Origin: CAYVJW01 sp964451885
GTDB lineage: Bacteria > Patescibacteriota > Gracilibacteria > UBA4473
Reading direction: 5' to 3'
Assembly (NCBI GenBank): GCA_964451885.1
Contig: CAYVJW010000040.1
Coordinates: 1-12,298 of the forward strand
DNA: 12,298 nt
Each line of letters begins with the position of its first letter. Position 1 is the first letter of the stretch. Under the pieces are notes generated by a model. That model saw only the letters and a program-made list of their open reading frames with translations, had not been told where the DNA came from and ran no database searches. A program made the position numbers and the translations under genes. This document shows, piece after piece, positions 1-7,019 of the stretch.

Positions 1-271
1 TTTTGACCGATAAAAACTTTACTTCTCATGAAAATTTAAACCGGACACTCATGATTTTGACTTTAAGTCCGATTTTCGCCTACTTGATAAGCTTTGTTAT
101 GGTTTTGACTCATGAGTTTTTGGAAATATCAGTTGTTTATCCTTGACATTTGCTGTAAATAATTAAACAACTCACAACAGATTCTTCAGTCTGCCATGCA
201 AGGGACAACCCCTCGCATAATCGCTCTTTGATATAACGGGATCTTGACCGGAAAGGAGAAAAACAAAAACA
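1..271. other. Non-coding leader region with TTGAC and TCATGA repeats
   Basis: No convincing gene lies here. The stretch is AT-rich and carries several TTTTGAC or CTTGAC words (at 1, 56, 103, 142 and 242) and three copies of the palindrome TCATGA (26-31, 50-55, 110-115). A perfect -35 hexamer TTGACA is at 143-148, but the best -10 candidate, TAAACA at 164-169, is only 15 bases away, so this is a weak promoter proposal for the gene starting at 272. The 18-bp word at 25-42 recurs almost exactly before the next transcription unit. I see no tRNA-like fold. Confidence 0.4.
25..42 (+). repeat. Copy 1 of CTCATGAARATTTAAACC repeat
   Basis: CTCATGAAAATTTAAACC here matches 17 of 18 bases with CTCATGAAGATTTAAACC at 1629-1646. 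Both copies lie in non-coding DNA upstream of plus-strand transcription units, which suggests a shared cis element or a dispersed non-coding repeat. No binding protein can be named from sequence. Confidence 0.5.
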
Positions 272-475
272 ATGGACATGTCATGGAAATGGAAATTTGG
301 AAGCAGTGCTGTAGGTACCGTGATCCTCCTCCTTCTTGTATGGAACTTCGCTACCATCATCAACGAAATCCTGCAGTGGGGAGCGATCGCATTTATTGCT
401 TGGTTGAACTGGGACTGGAGCATAATCAAGGTCCGGTTTCACCAATCCACCATGGGGTGGTTTACCTCCTCATAA
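272..475 (+). CDS. Small membrane protein of unknown function (67 aa)
   Basis: I do not recognise a family. The ATG at 272 is preceded by AAAGGAG (252-258), 13 bases away; a second in-frame ATG at 278 may be the real start. The product has a short basic, Trp-rich N-terminus (WKWK), a hydrophobic segment around residues 11-30, a second Trp-rich hydrophobic stretch around 34-48, and a polar tail, so it is probably a one- or two-pass membrane peptide. The next gene starts 23 bp later with the same type of ribosome site, so the two are probably co-transcribed. It could anchor or partner the secreted protein that follows; that is inference. The overlapping longer reading frame in another phase (244-498) is not credible as protein. 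Confidence 0.6.
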   Translation: MDMSWKWKFGSSAVGTVILLLLVWNFATIINEILQWGAIAFIAWLNWDWSIIKVRFHQSTMGWFTSS

Positions 476-498
476 ACGAATGGAAAGGAGCAAAACAC

Positions 499-1380
499 AT
501 GCACCGTATCATCCAATTTAGCATCATCCCCATCCTGGCCATATTTCTGATCGCAGGAGGAGACCGGGCCATCACGCCGGACTCCTTCTCAGAAGGAGAA
601 AGCGTGGCAGAAGCAGCAGTGCCTTCTGGTGGGGATTGGCCGGAACCACATGGTATTCCGAGTGGATGGCCAGAAAACGGGCAGAAGCTGCAATGCATCG
701 TGACGGCTCGCCTCAATCGCATTGAAGCACAGAACCGTCAAAATGCAGCCTCCGGCGTTGCCCGCCGCGATGTGGCCGAAGTCCTGGAAGAGGAAGGCGT
801 ACCGGCTGAGGCCGCCTTTGACGAAGAAGTCCTCACCGGTGAAGTCTCCCTCGTCGAAATCGAAATCGGCACGGGACAGAAAAAAGGCGTGTACTATGCC
901 GCCTGCGCCGGCAACAACAACGTCAGCGGCTTTGCCAACCTTGCCGAAGGAGTACTGGACACCACCTGCACCCCCACTGGAGGCAGCAACTACAACCTTC
1001 AGCGTTTGAACAAAGGAACGCTCGGAGCCGGAATGGCTCAGTCTGATGCCATGGACCAGTTCCTGAGGAAAAACAAACAGGCCGACTTCGACTTTTGGCA
1101 AAAACCCATGTATCAGGAACCACTCTTCCTGATCGTGAACAAAGACGGAGACATCGACAATGTGACGGATCTGGATGAAGACGACCATCTCCTGATCCTC
1201 GGTCCGAAACAATCCGGGCCCCACCAATCCTGGTTGAACATGACACACCACGTAAAAGAAGGATCGAAAGGGCTCTTTGGCGGAAGAGATCCTTATTCCG
1301 GGATCAAAACCGATAACATGCCCTACCGCTCCGGAGCACGCGCAGTAGCCGCTGAAATGGCGGATACCCAGGAGCTATAA
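499..1380 (+). CDS. Secreted protein resembling half of a TAXI-type substrate-binding protein
   Basis: The start is fixed by AAAGGAG at 484-490, 8 bases before ATG 499, giving 293 aa. Residues 4-20 are hydrophobic and look like a signal peptide or N-terminal anchor; no lipobox Cys is seen. Residues 131-182 (VYYAACAGNNN, then GGSNYNLQRLNKGTLGAGMAQSD) and 208-240 (PLFLIVNK, DLDEDDHLLILGPKQSG) follow the order typical of TAXI-family or type-2 periplasmic binding proteins: entry strand with GG.YY, a GGS.eNl..l..G..g.g..QsD block, then l.vIv and a glycine-rich ligand loop. The family is usually 310-330 aa with a second lobe after the GSG loop; here only about 53 residues follow, so the second lobe is missing or very reduced. 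Residues 30-110 are acidic and Ala-rich. No transporter membrane subunit is nearby, so a sensing or binding role is as likely as transport. G+C is about 50%, far above the kinase gene downstream. Confidence 0.55.
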   Translation: MHRIIQFSIIPILAIFLIAGGDRAITPDSFSEGESVAEAAVPSGGDWPEPHGIPSGWPENGQKLQCIVTARLNRIEAQNRQNAASGVARRDVAEVLEEEGVPAEAAFDEEVLTGEVSLVEIEIGTGQKKGVYYAACAGNNNVSGFANLAEGVLDTTCTPTGGSNYNLQRLNKGTLGAGMAQSDAMDQFLRKNKQADFDFWQKPMYQEPLFLIVNKDGDIDNVTDLDEDDHLLILGPKQSGPHQSWLNMTHHVKEGSKGLFGGRDPYSGIKTDNMPYRSGARAVAAEMADTQEL

Positions 1381-1529
1381 TTTTCCATCCCTCTTTCCAT
1401 TCCCCCCCGGAACACCGGGGAGAAATACCCTTCTCTCTTCAGAAAAGAGCTATCAAGATCCCGAAAACTCAAGAAGCACCTCGTGATGTCGAGGCTCGAA
1501 TATATCCGATCCTCCGCACCCCGCAATAC

Positions 1530-1563
1530 CTCCCTCGCGCCGTCTATGGCGTGGGGGAGTTTT
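1530..1563 (+). terminator. Rho-independent terminator
   Basis: A 12-bp stem (1530-1541 with 1548-1559, two G-U pairs, otherwise perfect and GC-rich) closes a 6-base loop GTCTAT and is followed at once by TTTT (1560-1563). It ends the unit with the binding-protein-like gene. The opposite strand has no T-run, so it acts only in the plus direction. Confidence 0.8.
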
Positions 1564-1628
1564 CAAAGGCAGAATAAAAACAATTTATGAAATTTAAATG
1601 AAATAGCCCCATTCCAAAAAACCAAAAC

Positions 1629-1646
1629 CTCATGAAGATTTAAACC
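1629..1646 (+). repeat. Copy 2 of CTCATGAARATTTAAACC repeat
   Basis: CTCATGAAGATTTAAACC, one mismatch from the copy at 25-42. This copy overlaps the left arm of the inverted repeat before the SpeD-like gene; the single difference (G for A at 1637) is what lets that arm pair perfectly with the right arm. Confidence 0.5.
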
Positions 1647-1666
1647 TCCAAAAAATTTAAATCTTC
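1634..1666 (+). promoter_or_regulatory. Inverted repeat at the start of the SpeD-fusion gene
   Basis: GAAGATTTAAA (1634-1644) is the perfect complement of TTTAAATCTTC (1656-1666), with an 11-base loop CCTCCAAAAAA. The element ends 6 bases before the ATG at 1673, and no ribosome site lies between. In RNA it would form an 11-bp hairpin right at the start codon. In DNA it would be a dyad operator. It lacks a T-run, so it is not a terminator. The rest of 1564-1672 is AT-rich and holds no clear promoter hexamers. Confidence 0.55.
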
Positions 1667-1672
1667 AAAAAA

Positions 1673-3199
1673 ATGAGAAAAAACTCAACCCTAGAAAAAA
1701 CCGGAAGCCGACGTTATCACCTCGCCATCGACATCTGCAAAGCAAACTGCCCCCGCGAAACCCTCGACAACAAACCATTCCTCGAACAACTCTTACAACA
1801 AATCGTTGAAAGCATAGATATGCAAATAATCGGCGGACCCTACTCCCTCGACGGCGTCCCAGAAAACCCCGGCTCAACCAGCATCGCCATCATGGACACT
1901 TCAAATTCAGGAATCCATACTTTTACCGATGAAAACGACCCCAGAGATGAAATCTGTGTAGATGTGTTTTCCTGTAAACCGTTCGACACAAACACCGTCA
2001 CAAAAAAAGTCCTGAATGCTTTCCAAACCACCGCGAAAAATGTCCGAAGAACTATCAATTTTCCGGATCAAATAACATATGAAGAAGGAGGCAAAACCAT
2101 AGGAACCCTAAAAAAAAAATCACACGAAAATAGTGAAAACAATGATAGAGAATCAAAAAGACAATTTTTTAAAAAGTGGAGAGAAGCCGAAAAACACGCC
2201 GGAAAAACTATAATAGAAGTGTTATTGGAAATAATGGAGCAAAAAACAATATCAAACAGCACCTCTCTCAATGCAGAAACAGCCGCAACAGAGCTGCTCA
2301 CACAAATCACTTTCCACTCCACCATCCCCCACTCTCTGAAACAAACACTTCACACCCTCCTCGACCTATATCCAAACACTGAGAAAAGCCCCATTAATGT
2401 CCTTAAATGTGCTATAAAAGAAGCACTCCGTGAGTATTATAAAGACTGGGAATCAACACAAAAAAAAGAAACCGCCGAGTCTGTTTGGGATTCTTCTGAT
2501 GAAAAATCCTCCCGGAAATTATCCGACAAAGAAATTAGAGAAACACTCAGACCTGAAATGGAGATTAAAATTATGTCCACCGAAGACTTGAAAAATCGCG
2601 GACTTTTATCCACCATGCAAGAGGTACATTTTAAAGAAGCTAAAATACCTCTTGTTTTTGAAGGAATAAGCGAATGGATTGTCGCCTTTGATAAAAAGAA
2701 CGAAAAGCTATTGGGGTTCCTCTCCCTGAATGAAGTAGACGAAAAAAGTTACGCTTTTCTCCTAGAAGATTATCCCACCGAAAAATCCGAATGCGAAACT
2801 GCCCTTCGAGAAAACCTGAATCTGGAATTATCCACCCTGATAGAAGCCACCAACTTCGCCGTAGTAAACAAAATATTTAAAGAAGAAATAATAGCCCGCC
2901 TCTACCACAAAATGGCCACTGAAGCCCATTCGGTTTACGGAATAGATGAAATCCTGGTTGTCGTCCAACACATAGTAAAAAGAATATTTAATTACTTTCA
3001 AATAAAACAAAGACACATTGCCGATCCTAAAGCGAAAATAAATGTAGAAAAGACACTAGAAAGAATGAGCCGACAAGCCAGTAATTATTACGATCCGGAA
3101 ACCGAAAGGCCGTACCTGGAATACGGCAATCCCCGAGGAATAACTATTTCTATGCAATCAATACTAGACTCTCCCAGAATAAAAAGCTACTGTAATTAG
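1673..3199 (+). CDS. SpeD-like pyruvoyl decarboxylase domain fused to an acyltransferase-like C-terminal part
   Basis: Residues about 15-125 match the S-adenosylmethionine decarboxylase (SpeD) proenzyme family. Seen: YHLAID with His16; DTSNSGIHTF with Ser77 at the self-cleavage position; His82 five residues later; VDVFSC with Cys101. In Thermotoga SpeD the matching residues are His7, Ser63, His68 and Cys83. The family makes its pyruvoyl cofactor by cutting before that Ser. The usual E-S-H around the cut is T-S-N here, so the substrate may not be AdoMet; divergent SpeD relatives that decarboxylate ornithine or arginine are known. Normal bacterial SpeD is 120-140 aa, while this protein has 508. 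Residues 140-290 are charged and mostly helical. Residues 325-500 show a pattern (WIVAFD, KLLGFLSL, IEATNFAVV, a long helix, IDEILVVV, then RIFNYFQI) that recalls GNAT-fold acyltransferases such as LuxI or FeeM; this part is inference. A membrane kinase gene follows 23 bp later. No spermidine synthase gene is present. There is no Shine-Dalgarno; a hairpin abuts the ATG. Confidence 0.65.
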   Translation: MRKNSTLEKTGSRRYHLAIDICKANCPRETLDNKPFLEQLLQQIVESIDMQIIGGPYSLDGVPENPGSTSIAIMDTSNSGIHTFTDENDPRDEICVDVFSCKPFDTNTVTKKVLNAFQTTAKNVRRTINFPDQITYEEGGKTIGTLKKKSHENSENNDRESKRQFFKKWREAEKHAGKTIIEVLLEIMEQKTISNSTSLNAETAATELLTQITFHSTIPHSLKQTLHTLLDLYPNTEKSPINVLKCAIKEALREYYKDWESTQKKETAESVWDSSDEKSSRKLSDKEIRETLRPEMEIKIMSTEDLKNRGLLSTMQEVHFKEAKIPLVFEGISEWIVAFDKKNEKLLGFLSLNEVDEKSYAFLLEDYPTEKSECETALRENLNLELSTLIEATNFAVVNKIFKEEIIARLYHKMATEAHSVYGIDEILVVVQHIVKRIFNYFQIKQRHIADPKAKINVEKTLERMSRQASNYYDPETERPYLEYGNPRGITISMQSILDSPRIKSYCN

Positions 3200-3222
3200 G
3201 TATACTTCAACTGAATTATAAA

Positions 3223-5406
3223 ATGACAACAATAGGAGGTTTACTACTTTTAGAAATGGCTCTTATCGTTGGAGCTTCATTTTTTCTTTTTTATAAAAAA
3301 AACTCCTTATTCAAGAAAGAATATTTATTCTTACAATTCTACTTAATCGGTCTTTTTTTATGGATTGGAAGCATTGTTTTTCAAGGCTTTATAGAAACAG
3401 AAGTCGCTCATAAACCAGGAAGTATTGAATTTTTTTCGCTTCAAATAGGACTCTCATCCGCTATACTTTTTTTCTTCAGTGAATTTTTATTCAGCAGGAC
3501 TTACAAAAATAAAAAACATCACTTTCCCTTACTAGAAAAAATATTTCTATTATTTTTTACTTCTTTGATGTTTATCATTTTCTTTTTCCCTGAAATGATC
3601 GCTACTCACCTTACAATGCTTTCCAATAAACAAAATGGAATTACAGGAATCGGCCCTTATGAACCGGCCTACACAATTTTCATACTAAGCTGTATTTTGG
3701 GGTCTATAATCAATTTTTTTAAAAGAATGCGAACCGCTCAAAATTTGATCCTTAAAACACAGTTTCGTTACATGTTACTAGCCTGCTTAATTTTTAATTT
3801 ATGCGCTATTGTTTCCGGTTGGATTCTTCCAATATATTTCGATTATATCTTTTTAGATATACTAGCCCCCATATTTTTCTTTTCCATAATCCTTTCTTTT
3901 GTTTACATTTCCGTAACTCTCCGTTTCTGCGATTTCCACCTATCCGCCCAAAAATATGCTACTTATTTCACAAACGGATTATTATATTTCTTACCTCTTG
4001 TTGGCATTTTAAATCTTTTCGAAAACCAATTAATTTCTTTCCCCGTCTTAACTGTAGACACTATCGGACTTTTTTTAATTACTTTGTTTTTCTGGAAAAA
4101 AACCATAATAATTTTTGACAAATTTTGGAACTTCATCTTTTATGCAAAAGAAACAAATCCTCTCGAAGAAATTCGGAAATGCACATTCGGATTTAATAAA
4201 TCTATCAAAGATGGTATTGTTCAGCTCTCTCAAGCACTCAACATACATAATGCCCAATTAATACTGGCTACAGAAAATAACCTCCCCATAGAAAATTCCT
4301 CAAAAAAAGAGGTTTTTTCCATGTTCATTGATTTTTTCAAATCCCACCCTACAGAAGAATTAATTCAAGAAGAAATCGAATACGAACTCTTAAATTTCAA
4401 ATATAAAAAACATGTTCATGAAAAAAAATCGATCAAATCTGAAATGAAAAAATATCTTATTGCTGCAGCTCTTCCTATAGTAAACAATCAAAAAAAACTC
4501 TTGGGAATTCTACTATTAGAACAAAAAATAGACCATAAACTTTTTTCTGTTCAAGAAATAGAAGAAACAAAAATATTATTAAAAAATGCAACCATTTATA
4601 TCGCTCGAGAAAAAAATCATAATAAAATAAAAAAACTCCTCAAAAATCCAAAAACCGTTAAAAAAGAATTCTTAAACGGTTTAATGCACGAAATTCGAAA
4701 TCCCCTCACAATAGCCGGCAATGTAAAAGAAATGATCTCATGGAATCATTTAAAACCAGAAGATCAAAAATTTATAGAACAATCTCAAAACAGCCTCAAC
4801 TCCCTTGGAAAAAAACTAGACAGAATTTCGGAAGCCTTTCAGTGGCAAAACAAATCTATCTCCCTTCAAAAAAGCAGTATTTCTCTGAAAGCTCTTTTTA
4901 CTTTCATCCTAGAAGATCTAAGTAAAGAAAATCCACTTATATTTGAACAGATTTTATTTCAGATTGAAAAATCTAAAAAATTAGAAAAAAAAGTTTATAA
5001 TATCGATCTTTACAATCTAAAAAAAGCCTTTATAGAAATCATCAAAAACGGGCTCTTTTTTAACAAGCAAAAAGCAAAAGATAAAAAAGTCTTCGTCAAT
5101 ATCCACGAAGAAAACAATAACCTAATTATTGATTTTAAAGATAATGGAGTAGGAATAGACGAAAAACACTGGGAATCTATTTTTGATCTCTTATTTGTTC
5201 TTTCCTCCAGCCGTCATAAATCTGAATGCGGATTAGGCGTAGGACTGACTATCGCCAAAGGTATTATGGAATCCCACGGTGGTACACTAAAAATAGTAAA
5301 AAGCAAAATCGGAGAAGGGACAACCTTCCGCTTAACTTTGGCTCTTTCAGAAACAGAAGAACATAACAATGAGTATAACACCTCACGAAAAACAAACTTG
5401 AATTAG
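3223..5406 (+). CDS. Membrane sensor histidine kinase with N-terminal 7TM-type domain
   Basis: This 727-aa kinase senses a signal through its membrane domain and autophosphorylates on His489. About nine hydrophobic segments are seen (near 4-24, 33-55, 68-92, 103-127, 147-166, 181-206, 208-234, 245-265, 270-291). The loop after the fifth, ending LKTQFRYMLLA, fits the N-terminal 7TM histidine-kinase domain. Residues about 310-465 (with LIAAALPIV and LLGILLLEQ) look like a GAF domain. The catalytic part is complete: H-box HEIRNPL (489-495), N-box EIIKNGLFFN with Asn609, G1 DNGVGID (640-646), F-box IFDLLF, and G2 GLGVGL (670-675). It lies 23 bp after the SpeD-fusion gene, with which it is probably co-transcribed. 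No response regulator is adjacent; the nearest is about 6 kb away on the other strand. ATG 3223 has no ribosome site; AGGAGG at 3234-3239 is inside the gene and too far from ATG 3256 to set an alternative start. The gene is very AT-rich (about 25% G+C in its first bases). Its stop overlaps the convergent gene by 4 bp. Confidence 0.9.
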   Translation: MTTIGGLLLLEMALIVGASFFLFYKKNSLFKKEYLFLQFYLIGLFLWIGSIVFQGFIETEVAHKPGSIEFFSLQIGLSSAILFFFSEFLFSRTYKNKKHHFPLLEKIFLLFFTSLMFIIFFFPEMIATHLTMLSNKQNGITGIGPYEPAYTIFILSCILGSIINFFKRMRTAQNLILKTQFRYMLLACLIFNLCAIVSGWILPIYFDYIFLDILAPIFFFSIILSFVYISVTLRFCDFHLSAQKYATYFTNGLLYFLPLVGILNLFENQLISFPVLTVDTIGLFLITLFFWKKTIIIFDKFWNFIFYAKETNPLEEIRKCTFGFNKSIKDGIVQLSQALNIHNAQLILATENNLPIENSSKKEVFSMFIDFFKSHPTEELIQEEIEYELLNFKYKKHVHEKKSIKSEMKKYLIAAALPIVNNQKKLLGILLLEQKIDHKLFSVQEIEETKILLKNATIYIAREKNHNKIKKLLKNPKTVKKEFLNGLMHEIRNPLTIAGNVKEMISWNHLKPEDQKFIEQSQNSLNSLGKKLDRISEAFQWQNKSISLQKSSISLKALFTFILEDLSKENPLIFEQILFQIEKSKKLEKKVYNIDLYNLKKAFIEIIKNGLFFNKQKAKDKKVFVNIHEENNNLIIDFKDNGVGIDEKHWESIFDLLFVLSSSRHKSECGLGVGLTIAKGIMESHGGTLKIVKSKIGEGTTFRLTLALSETEEHNNEYNTSRKTNLN

Positions 5407-6953
5407 GACGGATTAAAAACTCTAAAATCCAGCTTTGCTATCTGCCGCCAAACCTCCTGAAGTCTTTCATGATCAACATCACAAAACCGACTTGCCCAAT
5501 CTTTTTGGAGCAATTCCCAAGAAGGAGCATCTGCAAGCCCATGTTTTTTAAGCATCGTAGTATCTTTTGGGAGCAATTGAGGAGTTTTCTCAAAAACATC
5601 AGGATATCGCTTAATTGCTTGTGGATCTACAATAAGTCTCTCATAAGCCTCCGAACCAGGAAAAGGAGTACAAATCGTAAACTGCGCATCCAAAACATTA
5701 TCAAGTTTCGAAACTTTTTCTACCTGCCTCACTGTATCCGCTATACTTCCTTCGTTTTCTCCCCTCATTCCAAAAACATAAGAAGGCATAGCCGTAATTC
5801 CATTATCCCTTAATAGCTTAATCCGCTCATAAACTTTATCGGGATTATGTCCTTTCTTAGCCATCTTCAAAATCCTTTTGTTCGCTGACTCAATTCCAAA
5901 AAATATTTCCCACGTTTTCAAAGCAGCCAGTTTTTCAACCATTTGCGGAGTTATATGCGCAATTCGCGAATACATAAAACCAAGTTGAACATCAACCTGC
6001 TGCTGTAACATCAAATCATGAAATTGATAAAATTTTTCATGATCTCCCAAGTGATCATCTTCGGGGAACAAAACAGCATCTACACCGTATTCTGATTTAA
6101 GTTTCGCAATCCTCCTAACAACATCCTCTGTTTCATCATATCGAGTTATTGGATCTCCATGAAAACAAAATTCACACCCTCCATGCGTCTTACATCGCCA
6201 TTCACACCCTCTTGCCGTCAATACCCCAACCGGCCTGTTAAACGGCCCTTTGTTCGATGCTTGTCGAACATAATTCTCAAAATAAGGCTCCAAGCTTCCA
6301 AGCCGTGAATAATCAAATTCTGCAAAAGTAGCACCAGGCCCATCAAATCTGACTCGATTCAAAACAATATCTCTTTCTTTTGCTTCATAGCTAACCTCAG
6401 AGGAAAAACAATCCTTTCCTACAATTAAATCCTGTAATGCTTCCTCCGAATTTGAACTAACTACAGATTCCACCATCCCTCTCGTAAGAATCTGTCCCGC
6501 TCGAGCTCTAAACACAAGATTCGGAATAAAAGTAGGATCTTTACCATTTACTAAATCTAACAACAACTGTTCTCCATCCTGCCTCGCTACGTAGTCAACA
6601 TCCTTCTGGTTTCGCAATATATTAGCCGCCAAAGTCGTTGCATAACTCCCCCCAAAAACAACCTCAGCCCCAAATGACTTCACAAGCCTTGCCTGATCTA
6701 AAGCAATATCATAAGTTTCTGCATTGGTATTAAAACCGACAAGCATCGGCCTAAATTCCATTAAAGCTCTATTGACCTGTTCTCTTGAGAGAACTGCCTG
6801 ATCAAAAATTTTTATGTCGCCCTCAAAACCTTTTGCACGTAAAAAAGCCTCAAGCGCCAACAGATCAAGAGGTTGCCAATACTTCTCCATATATTCAACA
6901 TCTCCCTGATCCAAATAGGGCTTCACCAACGCAACTCTTTCATGCTTTACCAT
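5403..6953 (-). CDS. Cobalamin-binding radical SAM protein, paralog A
   Basis: At 516 aa it is the last gene of a three-paralog run. Residues about 5-150 form a B12-binding-type Rossmann domain: VGFNTNAETYD, VVFGGSYATTLAANIL, and VDYVARQDGEQLLLDLV in place of the usual vD.vv.GEGE. No DxHxxG is seen, as in many B12 radical SAM proteins. The radical SAM domain starts at RGCEWRCKTHGGCEFCFHGD with Cys250, Cys254, Cys260 and Cys263, so both C-x3-C and the shared C-x9-C-x2-C spacing are present. FPEDD (296-300), FFGIESANKRILKMAKKG and SYVFGMRGE (391-399) are the later barrel strands. Enzymes of this class generate a 5'-deoxyadenosyl radical and often methylate or rearrange unreactive carbons; the substrate here is unknown. 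The C-terminus carries DWASRFCDV (485-493), shared with B and C. I chose ATG 6953 because MVKHERVALVKPYL aligns with the starts of B and C; the frame opens further upstream without homology. Confidence 0.85.
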   Translation of the reverse strand: MVKHERVALVKPYLDQGDVEYMEKYWQPLDLLALEAFLRAKGFEGDIKIFDQAVLSREQVNRALMEFRPMLVGFNTNAETYDIALDQARLVKSFGAEVVFGGSYATTLAANILRNQKDVDYVARQDGEQLLLDLVNGKDPTFIPNLVFRARAGQILTRGMVESVVSSNSEEALQDLIVGKDCFSSEVSYEAKERDIVLNRVRFDGPGATFAEFDYSRLGSLEPYFENYVRQASNKGPFNRPVGVLTARGCEWRCKTHGGCEFCFHGDPITRYDETEDVVRRIAKLKSEYGVDAVLFPEDDHLGDHEKFYQFHDLMLQQQVDVQLGFMYSRIAHITPQMVEKLAALKTWEIFFGIESANKRILKMAKKGHNPDKVYERIKLLRDNGITAMPSYVFGMRGENEGSIADTVRQVEKVSKLDNVLDAQFTICTPFPGSEAYERLIVDPQAIKRYPDVFEKTPQLLPKDTTMLKKHGLADAPSWELLQKDWASRFCDVDHERLQEVWRQIAKLDFRVFNPS

Positions 6954-6958
6954 TTTTT

Positions 6959-6979
6959 TTAATATTAAGAAATAATAAA
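6959..6979 (-). promoter_or_regulatory. Leader of paralog A: palindrome plus 16-bp sequence shared with B
   Basis: TTAATATTAA (6959-6968) is a palindrome 5 bases before the start codon. It overlaps the 16-bp word ATTAAGAAATAATAAA (6964-6979, plus-strand reading), repeated exactly at 8627-8642 before paralog B. Read on the minus strand it contains TATTAT, a good -10 hexamer, so near-leaderless internal promoters are possible, though no clear -35 is seen. No Shine-Dalgarno is present. Confidence 0.45.
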
Positions 6980-7019
6980 CACATTTGACTGACAAATTTG
7001 AAAAACAAATCAAAAAAAA

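Noticed and set aside
143..169. Confident sigma-70 promoter at TTGACA before the first gene
   Set aside because: The only -10-like hexamer is at 15-base spacing and poor, so it is noted only as a weak possibility.
244..498. Upstream extension of the binding-protein-like reading frame from TTG 244
   Set aside because: The sequence there reads as unlikely protein, lies over the small membrane protein in another frame, and a strong ribosome site fixes the start at 499.
589..1251. Long antisense reading frame (220 aa) over the binding-protein-like gene
   Set aside because: It has no recognisable motif or ribosome site and is explained by the G+C-rich codon pattern of the gene on the other strand.
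1405..1420. CCCCGG-AACA-CCGGGG hairpin after the binding-protein-like gene as terminator
   Set aside because: The stem is only 6 bp and no T-run follows; the better terminator is at 1530-1563.
1673..3199. Naming this gene speD as a spermidine-pathway enzyme
   Set aside because: The residues around the cleavage site differ, the protein is far too long, and no spermidine synthase is nearby, so the substrate is not established.
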